The notes under the pieces are model-generated. The model was not told the origin of the DNA. It saw nothing but the letters and a program-made list of their open reading frames with translations, and made no database searches. The translations under genes were made by a program, and so were the position numbers. A stretch of 64,000 nucleotides of DNA from assembly GCF_023228785.1 (NCBI RefSeq), contig NZ_JALOAN010000004.1, positions 1 through 64,000 on the forward strand, in the 5' to 3' direction. This DNA is from Sulfurimonas sp. GTDB taxonomy: Bacteria > Campylobacterota > Campylobacteria > Campylobacterales > Sulfurimonadaceae. Numbering within the stretch: position 1 is the first letter of the stretch; the number at the start of each line of letters is the position of its first letter. This document shows positions 8,865-18,252 of the stretch, piece after piece.

Positions 8865-9677
8865 ATGAATGCTTGGAACAATATTTATGAGAGTTTTGAC
8901 CCTGTAGCTTTTAATATCTTCTCTTTTCCAGTTCACTGGTATGGCATCATGTATGTCTTAGCACTTGTGAGTGCCTTATACATCGGAAAATACTTTATCA
9001 AAAAAGATAAGTTAGAGTTTAAGGGGATAGATAACTACTTTATCTATGTAGAAATCGGCGTAATTCTAGGTGCTAGGCTGGGTTACATCCTCTTTTATGA
9101 TACACAAACCCTCTACTATCTCTCACATCCATGGCAGATCTTCAACCCATTTCAAAATGGTGAGTTTGTTGGGATCCGTGGTATGAGTTACCATGGTGCT
9201 ATAATTGGCTTTTTGCTGAGTTCATATCTCTACTCTAAAAAGCACAGGATGTCATTTGGTCGTATTATGGATCTTGTTGCTCTTAGTGTACCTTTGGCCT
9301 TTGTTTTTGGTCGGATTGGTAACTTTTTGAATAAAGAGCTAATCGGGCGTGAAACTGATGTTAGTTGGGGGATCTTAGTAGATGGAGTGCTCCGCCATCC
9401 ATCACAACTTTATGAAGCAATACTAGAAGGTTTTGGTGTTTTTATAGTTGTTTATACTTATAGAAAGTATCAAAAATTTAGTGGAGAATTGATTTTAGTA
9501 TATGCTATTAGTTATGGTATGTTTAGAGCACTTGCTGAGATCTATCGCGCACCTGATGCTCAGATAGGCTATGTCTGTTGCGAGATGATAACCCAAGGGC
9601 AGGTTATGAGTCTTGCTATGAGTTTAGTTGGTGCTATCTCATGGCTTTACTACTATAAAAAAACAAAAGTAGATTAA
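8865..9677 (+). CDS. lgt: Prolipoprotein diacylglyceryl transferase Lgt
   Basis: Transfers diacylglycerol from phosphatidylglycerol to the lipobox cysteine of prolipoproteins, the first lipoprotein-maturation step, in the inner membrane. It has about seven membrane segments, the catalytic-histidine stretch MSYHGAI (H110) and the Lgt signature GRIGNFLNKELIG at 149-161. Its 270 residues are normal. It begins on the base after the stop of the iron-sulfur gene. Its TAA overlaps the stop codon of the convergent DUF2062 gene in the 4-bp sequence TTAA. Confidence 0.96.
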   Translation: MNAWNNIYESFDPVAFNIFSFPVHWYGIMYVLALVSALYIGKYFIKKDKLEFKGIDNYFIYVEIGVILGARLGYILFYDTQTLYYLSHPWQIFNPFQNGEFVGIRGMSYHGAIIGFLLSSYLYSKKHRMSFGRIMDLVALSVPLAFVFGRIGNFLNKELIGRETDVSWGILVDGVLRHPSQLYEAILEGFGVFIVVYTYRKYQKFSGELILVYAISYGMFRALAEIYRAPDAQIGYVCCEMITQGQVMSLAMSLVGAISWLYYYKKTKVD

Positions 9678-10168
9678 GTTTTTCTATCGTTTCTGTGGAG
9701 TTTCTTATCTCTCTCTACTGAGCCTCTCCAAATAAAGTTTACTAAAAAATAAGCTAAGAGTGAGCCGACTATAGAGTAGAAAAAAGCCCCAACATATAGA
9801 TCTATAAATATTGCATCTATATTATTACTAAACCACTCTACTGTCATCTCAACTTCTAGAGGTTTGCTCCCTAGAAAAAATGAACCAGTTAGATACTCCA
9901 TATAGTACATTGGTGGCATAGTTAAAGGGTTACTTAGCCAACACATAGCAAGAGCTATGGGTACATTAAATTTGAAAAATGGCATCATTGCAATAACTAA
10001 GAGCATCTGCATAGGCATCGGTATAAAAGCTATGAACATGCCAATAAATACAGCTTTTGAGACCATCTTTCTGTTGGTAGAGAGATACTCTGATGGTACT
10101 TTATACTTTTTTATAAACTCTTTTAACTTTTGGCTTCTTGAGATTTTTTTAAGATTTTTTCTAACCAT
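9674..10168 (-). CDS. DUF2062 membrane protein
   Basis: A 164-residue protein with a basic N-terminus (RKNLKKISRSQKLKEFIKK) and three or four hydrophobic segments. The middle MFIAFIPMPMQMLLVIA and the ALAMCWLSNPLTMPPMYY block are typical of DUF2062, small membrane proteins of unknown role sometimes attached to glycosyltransferases. It stands alone on the minus strand between lgt and the GGDEF/EAL gene, 60 bp downstream of the latter, and its stop overlaps the lgt stop by 4 bp. Confidence 0.8.
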   Translation of the reverse strand: MVRKNLKKISRSQKLKEFIKKYKVPSEYLSTNRKMVSKAVFIGMFIAFIPMPMQMLLVIAMMPFFKFNVPIALAMCWLSNPLTMPPMYYMEYLTGSFFLGSKPLEVEMTVEWFSNNIDAIFIDLYVGAFFYSIVGSLLAYFLVNFIWRGSVERDKKLHRNDRKT

Positions 10169-10228
10169 AATACAACTCGTTTTTTAAGTGATGAAATTAT
10201 AACTCATAGAGCTTACAATTTAGACAAT

Positions 10229-12199
10229 TTAAGACTCATTCTCTAAATGTTTACTAGGCTCTCCAAAGTAGTAGCCTTGTGCATAATCAACATCAAGCTC
10301 CGCTACTTTATCAAAAACATTTTTTGAGTAGACAAACTCAGCTACCGTTTTTATCTTCATCTTTTTAGCAAAGTCTACTATAGTTTGAGTGATGAGTTCC
10401 GAGTCTTTGTTTGTATCTATATTTTTTATCATAGATCCATCTATTTTGATATAGTCAACTTTTAACTTCATAAGATACTCAAAGTTAGAATATCCTGTTC
10501 CAAAATCATCAATAGAGACTTTTGCATCATAAGATTTTACTTCATTGATAAACTTGATAACTTCATCAAAATTTTCAATACCTTCAGATTCGATTAGCTC
10601 AAAAACAACTCTCTCTCCCATCTTATAAGAAGATAGTTTTTCAAGTATAAGATTATGAATTTCTTTGTTTAATATATCTTCAACGGAGATATTTATAGAT
10701 ACAAGATATGAAGAGTCTTTAAACTTATCAAATGTTTTTTCTATCATAATTTTAGTGAGTTGATGGTAGAGTTTATTTTTCTTAGCAAGGTCTAAAAAGT
10801 GAAAAGGAGCTATATAACTACCATCCTCATCAACTATACGCATCAAAGACTCATACTTTATTATTTCTTTAGTTTTCACATCTACAATAGGCTGAAAAAG
10901 TGGTTCAATTCTATCTTCACCTATAGCGGCTTTTAATTTCTTTGTCCAAATTACATTTTTTTCATAGATCTTTGACATAGCCATAGACTCATCATAAAGT
11001 AAAAAGTTTTTCTTCTTTTTCTTTGCTACAACTAAAGCAGTATCTGCATTTACAAGAAGCATTTCAGTTCCATGAGACATTCCAATAGTAGCGCTCAAGC
11101 TAACTTCTTCTTCTGGTCCAAGAAGAAACAACTCTTTTGAGATCTTCTCGCTGATGAGTTCTGCAAGGAGTAAAAACTCTTTTAAGTCCACGCTGCCTCT
11201 ACATAGATATGCAAACTCGTCTGCATGAAGTCTGTATAGATGTTCTTTCCTTGGGATAAGTTTTTGTAAAAAATTTGAAAACTCTTTTAAAAGTATGTCT
11301 CCAGCACCATCTCCATAAAGATCATTCATCTCTTGAAAAGAGTCAATATTTATGATCATTAAAAAAGAGTGTTGTCTATGTTCTAGTGCCTCTGTAAGTT
11401 TTCTTCTGTTTTGAAGTGAGGTTAAGTTGTCATAATAAAATTGACGCTCAATAGAGTCAAGCATAGAGTTAAATATAAGTTTTATAGAGTCAAGTTCTTC
11501 AATATTGTCATTTACTTCAACTCTCTTTGTTATGTCTTGAGAAGTGGTAATATTTTTTATTATATCTGAGAAGTTTCTTATGGGTTTTATGAGAAAAGTA
11601 TCAAGCTCAATAAAAATTGCTAAAAAGATTATAAGTGAAAAAGCAACTATAAAGAGTACAAAAAAGTTTATCATTTGAGTAAGTGATATTTTTAAGTTTG
11701 TTGTGGGAAAGGAGATATTTATAACCCCTAAGATATCTTCTTCTTTTGCATTGGCATGACACTTCAAGCACTCAGCTTTAGCAACAACAGGGTAGTAGTA
11801 GTTTATGATTTCTGAGCTAGAGGCATCTAAAATCTCAAGCCCTTGCATAGCTTTTTGGAGGTTTGGGTTTGACTTTATAGCTACCTTGTCTTTTTCGATT
11901 TCTCCATAAAGAGCATCAACTAGGGTAGATCTATAAGCACTTACTTTCATGTTCTTTTCAATGGAGTTTAGTCTAGTGATTATATTTTCTATGTCATTTT
12001 TATTCCAGCCCATTTGCATACCGGTATAGAGTGTCTCAAACACAAGTCTACTGCTTTTCTTAGCATCTATTTGTGCCAAGTTTGAGATGGCACTTTGCTT
12101 CATATATTCACTATAGATATATGCTGCACTTAGAGTGAGAAAAAGTGTAGTAAGTATGATTTTAGCAGTGATTTTTTTATAAGTTGTTTTTTTAGACAT
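10229..12199 (-). CDS. Membrane GGDEF/EAL protein with periplasmic haem-type (CxxCH) sensor
   Basis: Order of parts: membrane segment 12-28; periplasmic domain about 30-175 of the DUF3365/Tll0287-like kind with a c-type haem motif C144-L-K-C147-H148; second membrane segment 177-197; HAMP linker; GGDEF-like domain about 260-420; EAL domain about 430-650. The diguanylate cyclase signature is degenerate (RLHADEF in place of RxGGDEF). The EAL side looks intact, with ESLMR for EALxR and DDFGTGYSNFEYL. I infer a c-di-GMP phosphodiesterase whose cyclase-like domain is inactive or regulatory, controlled by a periplasmic redox or gas signal through haem. No c-di-GMP effector lies next to it. Confidence 0.88.
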   Translation of the reverse strand: MSKKTTYKKITAKIILTTLFLTLSAAYIYSEYMKQSAISNLAQIDAKKSSRLVFETLYTGMQMGWNKNDIENIITRLNSIEKNMKVSAYRSTLVDALYGEIEKDKVAIKSNPNLQKAMQGLEILDASSSEIINYYYPVVAKAECLKCHANAKEEDILGVINISFPTTNLKISLTQMINFFVLFIVAFSLIIFLAIFIELDTFLIKPIRNFSDIIKNITTSQDITKRVEVNDNIEELDSIKLIFNSMLDSIERQFYYDNLTSLQNRRKLTEALEHRQHSFLMIINIDSFQEMNDLYGDGAGDILLKEFSNFLQKLIPRKEHLYRLHADEFAYLCRGSVDLKEFLLLAELISEKISKELFLLGPEEEVSLSATIGMSHGTEMLLVNADTALVVAKKKKKNFLLYDESMAMSKIYEKNVIWTKKLKAAIGEDRIEPLFQPIVDVKTKEIIKYESLMRIVDEDGSYIAPFHFLDLAKKNKLYHQLTKIMIEKTFDKFKDSSYLVSINISVEDILNKEIHNLILEKLSSYKMGERVVFELIESEGIENFDEVIKFINEVKSYDAKVSIDDFGTGYSNFEYLMKLKVDYIKIDGSMIKNIDTNKDSELITQTIVDFAKKMKIKTVAEFVYSKNVFDKVAELDVDYAQGYYFGEPSKHLENES

Positions 12200-12298
12200 A
12201 GAACTTTAAAGCTCCTTAAAATATAAATACAGATTATAATCATACTCTAATTTAAAATAAATAAAAATGCAAGTAGGTTTATTTGTTTAATAATATGC

Positions 12299-12304
12299 TA
12301 AAAT
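12299..12304 (+). promoter_or_regulatory. -10 box TAAAAT upstream of the DEAD-box helicase
   Basis: TAAAAT preceded by TGC (an extended -10) lies 31 nt before the helicase ATG. The gap to the divergent GGDEF/EAL gene is 135 bp of AT-rich DNA. Confidence 0.5.
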
Positions 12305-12334
12305 CGGATTTATATTCACATAAGGTTACAAAAG

Positions 12335-13579
12335 ATGTCATTTGAAAAACTAGGACTTATAAAACCACTTCTTCAAGCTATAAAAGAGTTAGGTTATAAA
12401 GAACCTACTCTAGTACAAAAAAGAGCTATACCTTTGGTACAAGCTAAGAGCGATATCTTTGCAACTGCACAAACAGGAACAGGAAAAACAGCAGCTTTTG
12501 CTCTGCCTATTTTGCAAAAACTAAGAAATGCAAGAGAGGATGAGAGTAAAGGAATAAGAGCAGTGATTCTCTCTCCTACTCGTGAGCTCTCCATTCAGAT
12601 CCATCAAGATATACTAAATTACTCTAAATATATGAACGTAAAGAGTGCAGTTATAGTTGGTGGAAAGGATATAGAAGCACAAAGAAACTTATTAAAGAGT
12701 GGAGTTGATATTGTTGTGGGAACTCCTGGGCGATTTATGGAGCTTATGGAGAGTGGCATGAGCTTAGTAGACATTCAAGTTTTTGTAGTTGATGAAGCAG
12801 ATAGAATGTTAGATATGGGTTTTTCAAAAGAGATAAGAAAGATCCATCTAAAGCTTCCAAAGAGACATCAAAGCTTACTTTTTTCAGCTACTTATAGCGA
12901 TAAAGTGAGAAAGCTCTCAAAGCAGATACTTACAAAACCAGCTTTTATAGAAACATCGAAAAAAAATACAACAGTTGATACTATAAATCAAGTAGCATAT
13001 TTGGTAGATGCAGATAAGAAAGCTCAGCTTTTAGCATATCTTATAGGCTCAAGAAATTTTCCACAAGTTTTAGTATTTACAAGAACAAAAGCTAGTGCTG
13101 ACGCGCTTTTTATAGAGCTTAAAAAAGATGCACTTAAGTGTGGGATCATTCATGGAGATAAAACTCAAGCTAACAGACTAAAAACACTCACACAGTTCAA
13201 AGAAGGAAAGATAAAAGTTTTAATAGCAACAGATATTGCATCTCGTGGGCTTGATATTGAAGAACTTCCTTATGTTATAAACTACGAGCTTCCCTCAATC
13301 CCAGAAGATTATGTTCATAGAGTTGGAAGAACTGGAAGAGCAGGTCGTGATGGAGAGGCTATCTCTCTTTTAGATATTTATGAAAAATATGACATAAGAG
13401 ATGTTGAGAGACTAATCGGTCAAAAGATACCCCAGGAGACAGTAGAAGGTTTTGAGCCAGATCCAACCATTAGACGAAAAGATCAAGATGAGTTAAAACT
13501 AAAGAGTGAACATAAAAAACCAGAAGTTAAGCGAGTTACGAAGAAGAAAAAATCAACAAAAAGAGATGCTAAAAGTTAG
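12335..13579 (+). CDS. DEAD-box RNA helicase (RhlE-like)
   Basis: An ATP-dependent RNA helicase for unwinding structured RNA, in ribosome assembly or mRNA decay. Motif Q is near residue 27 (PTLVQKRAIP), Walker A AQTGTGKT at 45-52, motif II D153-E-A-D156, motif III SAT near 185, and motif VI HRVGRTGRAG in the second RecA domain. The core is followed by a basic lysine-rich tail of about 35 residues ending in KKKKSTKRDAKS, as in RhlE/CsdA-type proteins. It has its own promoter, and its stop overlaps that of the convergent gene by 4 bp. Confidence 0.93.
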   Translation: MSFEKLGLIKPLLQAIKELGYKEPTLVQKRAIPLVQAKSDIFATAQTGTGKTAAFALPILQKLRNAREDESKGIRAVILSPTRELSIQIHQDILNYSKYMNVKSAVIVGGKDIEAQRNLLKSGVDIVVGTPGRFMELMESGMSLVDIQVFVVDEADRMLDMGFSKEIRKIHLKLPKRHQSLLFSATYSDKVRKLSKQILTKPAFIETSKKNTTVDTINQVAYLVDADKKAQLLAYLIGSRNFPQVLVFTRTKASADALFIELKKDALKCGIIHGDKTQANRLKTLTQFKEGKIKVLIATDIASRGLDIEELPYVINYELPSIPEDYVHRVGRTGRAGRDGEAISLLDIYEKYDIRDVERLIGQKIPQETVEGFEPDPTIRRKDQDELKLKSEHKKPEVKRVTKKKKSTKRDAKS

Positions 13580-14442
13580 CAATCATCTTTTGAGGTTGAC
13601 TCTTGAATGGTTTTGTAAAACCAACCAAGACCTATGAGCATAATAGTTGTTCCAATGAGTAGATAAAAAGCACTCAACATCTTTGATGTATCGTCAAGTG
13701 CTATTTTAAATACAACCATCAGCGTCTCTATTGAGAGGGCGATGATGATTGAGATAAGAAATCTTCCTAAAACTTTATATTGTTTATCCTCTGTTTGATG
13801 AAAAGATTGATACATAACCTCATGCTCAAAGATCTGTTTGGCTAGATCATATATAGCAAGCCCTAGTGTCATAGAGATGATGGAGGTAAAAATGTCGTGT
13901 AAAAAGTCTGAGGTAGAGAGTGAAAAAAGTAGTGTGAAAAATATATATCCTCCATAGGATATAAGTGCAATAGCCACAAGCGCTAGCATTGTCGAGCCAA
14001 AGAAGTAGACAGTTCGTTTTACTTTGTCGTGAATACTGTTGTACTCTATAAGTTTTAAATCCTCTAAAAGATGTATAAGGTTGATATCAAAAACATAGTA
14101 GTTAGAATCAACGAGCTGAACGAGGCTAATGCTTGCTTTTCCAGTCTTGTGATGTATGTAGGGGTTTGAGATATAGATATCATCATTATCAAGTTGAAGT
14201 TTCATAAAGTAGTGGCTCTTGTCGTTTCCAATCTGAGAAGAGTCAGACTCTCTTCTTGAGATAACAGGAGTTGCTTGTTTAAAGTCACTATCAACTCCAT
14301 ATATCAGCTGAATAAATCTGTTTTTATTTAAAATATCAAGAGAATTATCCATATAATTTTTAGAAAGACTATTTATAAAAGTTTTTAAAAAAGAGTCAAC
14401 ATTTATTTTTTGTGTTCTATACGCATTTATAACTTCTTTCAT
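13576..14442 (-). CDS. Membrane protein with PDC/Cache-like sensor region
   Basis: The first 140 residues are soluble and look like a PDC/Cache sensor fold: a run with YFMKLQL, DIYISNPYIHHKTGKASISL and YYVFDINL is typical of these ligand-binding domains. Four hydrophobic segments follow (about residues 145-285). No kinase, HAMP, GGDEF or MCP output domain is present, so how it signals is unknown. I chose the ATG at 14442, which has GGAT upstream, over a TTG at 14454. It overlaps the DEAD-box helicase stop by 4 bp. Function unassigned. Confidence 0.7.
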   Translation of the reverse strand: MKEVINAYRTQKINVDSFLKTFINSLSKNYMDNSLDILNKNRFIQLIYGVDSDFKQATPVISRRESDSSQIGNDKSHYFMKLQLDNDDIYISNPYIHHKTGKASISLVQLVDSNYYVFDINLIHLLEDLKLIEYNSIHDKVKRTVYFFGSTMLALVAIALISYGGYIFFTLLFSLSTSDFLHDIFTSIISMTLGLAIYDLAKQIFEHEVMYQSFHQTEDKQYKVLGRFLISIIIALSIETLMVVFKIALDDTSKMLSAFYLLIGTTIMLIGLGWFYKTIQESTSKDDC

Positions 14443-14683
14443 AATTTTATCCAATATTATAGATTTGTTAATTTAGACAAGATTATAGTCTAGTATATTT
14501 ATAGTATTAGAAAAAATAATAGAGCGTTTATTTGTTTAAGCTAGATTGAAAGTTGAAAAAAGTTACAATTCTACTCATAAAAAAAGAAAATAGTCATATT
14601 TGTCAAAATTTTTTATCATGCTATGTTCATGCTACTTTTCTGTTTTAGTATACGACAGTAAAAAAATTACAAAGGGAAAATGT

Positions 14684-16051
14684 ATGAAAAAGCATATAAC
14701 ATTAAGCCTAATGGCAGTAGGACTCTTAGGCTCAGCGAACCTTCAAGCTGCTGATGATTTAAGCACAATGTTTAGTGAGGGAAAGGCTAGTGGTCAGATA
14801 CGAGCTTTTAGTATTTCAAGATCTATGGACTATAGTAAAGTTGGAGTAGAAGACTTTACAAGAACTGCAAATGCTATAGGTGGTTATTTAAAGTATGAAA
14901 CTGCAGACTTTAAAGGTTTAAACTTTGGAGCGGCTTTTTATACTACTAATGGATTTGCTAATCGTAGTGATAGAACTAGTAAAAAGTTTGATCCAACACT
15001 TTTAGGAAAAGATAATGAGAGCTACTCTATCTTAGGTGAAGCTTATATCGCTTACAACGCTAAAGAATTAGGGAGTCAAACAAATATAAAGCTTGGTCGT
15101 CAAAAACTAGATACTCCTATGGCTGGATCTGATGATGCAAGAATGCTTCCAAACCTCTTTGAAGCAGTAGTAGTTAGTAACACAGATATTCCAGATACAA
15201 CTCTTATAGCAGCTCATGTAACTCGCTTTGCTCAGGGTACATTCGGTCGTGCTTATGGTGCTGGTGGAATTTTGAGTGGAACTTCGGGTTACTCTGTTGT
15301 AGATCCTTCAAACCAAGTAGGTGATTTTGAAAACATGGGTAGTTATGCTGTTGGTAAAAAAACTGATGGTGTCTCTGTTTTAGCAGCTACATATACAGGT
15401 GTAAAAGGACTTAAGCTACAGCTTTGGGATTATTATGCACATGATATTTTAAATGTTGTTTATGGTGAAGTTGACTTTTCATGGAAATGTTTGCTTAGCG
15501 ATAGTGTTAAACCATTCGTAGCGGCTCAGTTTATCAAAGAAAATGATGTTGGAGATAAAGAGTTAAAAGCAGTGGGTGGTAATGGTAAAATAGATAGTTT
15601 ATACTGGGGAGCTAAAGTTGGAGCTTCTATAGAGAACTTTACTGCATATGTCGCATACTCACAAACTAGCAAAAACTCTGCAAGTGATGCAGCTTATGCA
15701 AATGCTATTGCTTCTCCATGGGGTGGAATGCCAGCATATACTCAAGGTATGGTAACTCGTCATCAGTTTTTAGCAGGAACAAAAGCTACAAAATTAGCTG
15801 TATCTTATAACTTTAAAGATATTGGTCTAAAAACGATAGCTTACTATGCAAACTTTGATATGGATAAGCACAATGGTTACACATATGGTGATGCAGATGA
15901 GTATGGTTTTGACTTTATCTACAATACACCATTTGTAAAAAATCTACAACTTCGTCTTCGTGCAAACTATGCAAGAGATTTTAATGTAAACGCAACTGGT
16001 GATACAACTAGTTGGGATGAGTATAGATTTATAGCTAACTATACGTTTTAG
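14684..16051 (+). CDS. OprD-like outer-membrane porin
   Basis: Starts MKKHITLSLMAVGLLGSANL and continues QA|ADD, a clear Sec signal peptide with likely cleavage after AQA-type residues near position 22. The mature 433 residues alternate hydrophobic and polar residues, are rich in Gly, Tyr and Asn, and end in an aromatic (ANYTF), the outer-membrane beta-barrel signature. Blocks such as NIKLGRQKLDTPMAGSDDAR are typical of the OprD-like porins of Campylobacterota. The ATG at 14684 has AAAGGG upstream; the frame is open back to 14600 but that stretch is not signal-peptide-like. It may admit small organic acids, since it precedes the acetate permease genes. That is inference. Confidence 0.88.
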   Translation: MKKHITLSLMAVGLLGSANLQAADDLSTMFSEGKASGQIRAFSISRSMDYSKVGVEDFTRTANAIGGYLKYETADFKGLNFGAAFYTTNGFANRSDRTSKKFDPTLLGKDNESYSILGEAYIAYNAKELGSQTNIKLGRQKLDTPMAGSDDARMLPNLFEAVVVSNTDIPDTTLIAAHVTRFAQGTFGRAYGAGGILSGTSGYSVVDPSNQVGDFENMGSYAVGKKTDGVSVLAATYTGVKGLKLQLWDYYAHDILNVVYGEVDFSWKCLLSDSVKPFVAAQFIKENDVGDKELKAVGGNGKIDSLYWGAKVGASIENFTAYVAYSQTSKNSASDAAYANAIASPWGGMPAYTQGMVTRHQFLAGTKATKLAVSYNFKDIGLKTIAYYANFDMDKHNGYTYGDADEYGFDFIYNTPFVKNLQLRLRANYARDFNVNATGDTTSWDEYRFIANYTF

Positions 16052-16057
16052 TATTCA

Positions 16058-16236
16058 TTCCACCTCAGGAGAGGTGGAACGAGAAATACCGTGACAAAGT
16101 AGAGGCACAAGTGCCGAGGGCTTCCCGCCGAGGGAAACCAACGCGCGCCCCGAAGGAAGTACCCTTGGGGTATTAGCGTAGGTAGCGGGATTACTCCCGA
16201 TACCGTGACAAAATGAAATGAAGGTCTCCTTCATTT
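16058..16236. repeat. GC-rich chain of six perfect hairpins between porin and acetate permease operon
   Basis: Six successive perfect stem-loops are readable: TTCCACCTC/GAGGTGGAA (16058-16079, loop AGGA), GGCAC/GTGCC (16104-16115), TTCCC/GGGAA (16122-16136), TACCC/GGGTA (16160-16172), CGGGA/TCCCG (16186-16199) and AAATGAAGG/CCTTCATTT (16216-16236, loop TCT). The 13-mer ATACCGTGACAAA occurs directly repeated at 16086 and 16200. The stretch is far richer in GC than its surroundings. The first hairpin could end porin transcription but lacks a T-run. It may be an inserted repeat element or a structured RNA. Confidence 0.7.
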
Positions 16237-16263
16237 TATGAAATAAAATTAAGGAAAAATAGT

Positions 16264-16578
16264 ATGAAAAAAGAAATGGTGGAACAAATCAAAGCAAATC
16301 CACACTATCAAGAGCTGCTTGCAAAAAGAACAGGCTTCTCGATTAAACTATCTATTGCGATGCTAACAGTGTATTGTATATTTATTTTAACTATAGCATT
16401 TTACCCAGAAGTTTTAGGTACGCCTTTGGCTGCTGGTTCAGTAACAACTGTAGGAATTCCTGTAGGGATTGGGGTTATTATTTTTGCTTTTATCTTAACT
16501 GGTATCTATACTAAAAGAGCTAATGGCGAGTTTGATGATTTGAACAATAAAGTTAAACAATCACTAAAGGAAGACTAA
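16264..16578 (+). CDS. DUF485 small membrane protein, partner of acetate permease
   Basis: A 104-residue protein with two membrane segments (about residues 28-50 and 64-86), a basic N-terminal region beginning MKKEMVEQIKANPHYQELL and a C-terminal amphipathic tail. This is the DUF485/YjcH family, encoded directly before actP in many bacteria. Its TAA overlaps the ATG of the permease by one base, so the two are co-translated. AAGGA precedes the ATG. Its exact role in acetate uptake is unknown. Confidence 0.9.
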   Translation: MKKEMVEQIKANPHYQELLAKRTGFSIKLSIAMLTVYCIFILTIAFYPEVLGTPLAAGSVTTVGIPVGIGVIIFAFILTGIYTKRANGEFDDLNNKVKQSLKED

Positions 16579-18245
16579 TGATGAACAGAATATTTTTATT
16601 TTTAATACTAGGAACTATTGGAGTATTTGCAGCAAGCGCAATTGAAGTTGCAAATCCTGAAAAAGCTCTTAATGTTTCTGCTATTGTAATGTTTTTAATC
16701 TTTGTAGGTGGAACCCTAGGTATCACTTATTGGGCTGCAAAAAGAACAAAGTCTGCAAAAGATTTCTACACTGCTGGTGGTGGAATCACAGGTTTTCAAA
16801 ATGGTATGGCAATCGCGGGTGACTATATGTCTGCGGCTTCATTTCTAGGAATATCTGGTCTTGTTTACTACAAAGGTTATGATGGACTTATCTACTCTAT
16901 AGGATTTTTAGTTGGTTGGCCAGTTATTCTATTTTTAATTGCTGAACCTTTAAGAAACTTAGGAAAGTACACTTTTGCTGATGTTGCTTCATATAGACTT
17001 CGTCAAACTCCTATTCGTTCACTTGCAGCGTCTGGATCTATAGCAACTGTTATCCTTTATCTAATCGCTCAAATGGTTGGTTCTGGTAAACTTATCCAAC
17101 TTTTATTTGGTCTTCAGTATGAGATAGCTGTTATCATCGTTGGTGTTCTTATGATTCTATATGTAACTTTTGGTGGTATGCTTGCGACTACATGGGTACA
17201 AATCATTAAAGCGTTCTTACTACTTTCAGGTGCAACATTTATGGCAGTAGCTGTTATGGCACACTATAACTTCAACTTTGGTGAGTTATTTTCTCATGCT
17301 ACAGAGCTAAAAGGAATAGAGATTATGTCTCCGGGTGGACTCGTATCAGATCCAGTCTCAGCTATATCACTAGCCGTTGCACTTATGCTTGGTACTGCAG
17401 GACTTCCTCATATTCTTATGAGATTTTTCACAGTTAGTGATGCAAAAGAAGCTAGAAAGTCAGTTTTTTATGCAACAGGTTTTATCGGTTACTTCTATAT
17501 CTTAACTTTCATCATCGGTTTTGGTGCTATTGTTTTGGTATTTCAAAATCCTCAATACTTAGATATGGCTAAACAAGCAGTAGACGGTGGTTATCCAATC
17601 TTAGGTGGAAACAACATGGCAGCTATTCACTTAAGTCATGCAGTTGGTGGTGACTTCTTCTTAGGCTTTATCTCAGCGGTTGCTTTTGCAACTATTTTAG
17701 CTGTTGTTTCAGGTCTTACTCTAGCTGGTGCATCTGCAATCAGTCATGACCTTTATGCATCTGTTATCAAAAAAGGTAAGGTTGATGGTATTACTGAGAT
17801 GAAAGTATCAAAAGTTGCTACTGTAATTTTAGGTATCGTTGCTATTATCATGGGTATCGCATTTGAGAACCAAAATATCGCTTTTGTTGTTGGTCTTGCT
17901 TTTGCTATTGCAGCTTCAGCTAACTTCCCAATCCTTTTCCTTTCAATGTACTGGAGTAAACTTACAACTCGTGGTGCTGTAGTTGGTGGATCTATCGGTC
18001 TTGCAACTGCTGTTATACTAGTTATTTTAGGTCCGATTGTATGGGTTGATATTTTAGGAAATGCTACTGCAATTTTCCCTTACAAATATCCAGCGTTATT
18101 CTCGGTTATGTCGGCGTTTATTTCTATTTGGTTCTTTTCTATAACTGACAAATCTCACGATGCTAAAGCAGAGAGAGAAGCTTATGAAGCTCAGTATATT
18201 AGAAGTCAAACAGGTATCGGTGCAGAAGGTGCATCGGAGCATTGA
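16578..18245 (+). CDS. actP: Sodium/solute symporter, acetate permease ActP
   Basis: A member of the SSS family with about 13 membrane segments and 555 residues. The N-terminal segment reads as a cleavable or signal-anchor sequence, followed by FYTAGGGITGFQNGMAIAGD, which is characteristic of ActP. GGMLATTWVQIIKA and GLPHILMRFF are further SSS marks. It imports acetate or other short-chain monocarboxylates with sodium or protons. Position between a DUF485 gene and, about 2.6 kb on, acetyl-CoA synthetase supports acetate as substrate. Confidence 0.92.
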   Translation: MMNRIFLFLILGTIGVFAASAIEVANPEKALNVSAIVMFLIFVGGTLGITYWAAKRTKSAKDFYTAGGGITGFQNGMAIAGDYMSAASFLGISGLVYYKGYDGLIYSIGFLVGWPVILFLIAEPLRNLGKYTFADVASYRLRQTPIRSLAASGSIATVILYLIAQMVGSGKLIQLLFGLQYEIAVIIVGVLMILYVTFGGMLATTWVQIIKAFLLLSGATFMAVAVMAHYNFNFGELFSHATELKGIEIMSPGGLVSDPVSAISLAVALMLGTAGLPHILMRFFTVSDAKEARKSVFYATGFIGYFYILTFIIGFGAIVLVFQNPQYLDMAKQAVDGGYPILGGNNMAAIHLSHAVGGDFFLGFISAVAFATILAVVSGLTLAGASAISHDLYASVIKKGKVDGITEMKVSKVATVILGIVAIIMGIAFENQNIAFVVGLAFAIAASANFPILFLSMYWSKLTTRGAVVGGSIGLATAVILVILGPIVWVDILGNATAIFPYKYPALFSVMSAFISIWFFSITDKSHDAKAEREAYEAQYIRSQTGIGAEGASEH

Positions 18246-18252
18246 TTTTACG

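Noticed and set aside
14600..14683. Extended porin start at 14600
   Set aside because: The added 28 residues precede an excellent signal peptide and ribosome site at 14684.
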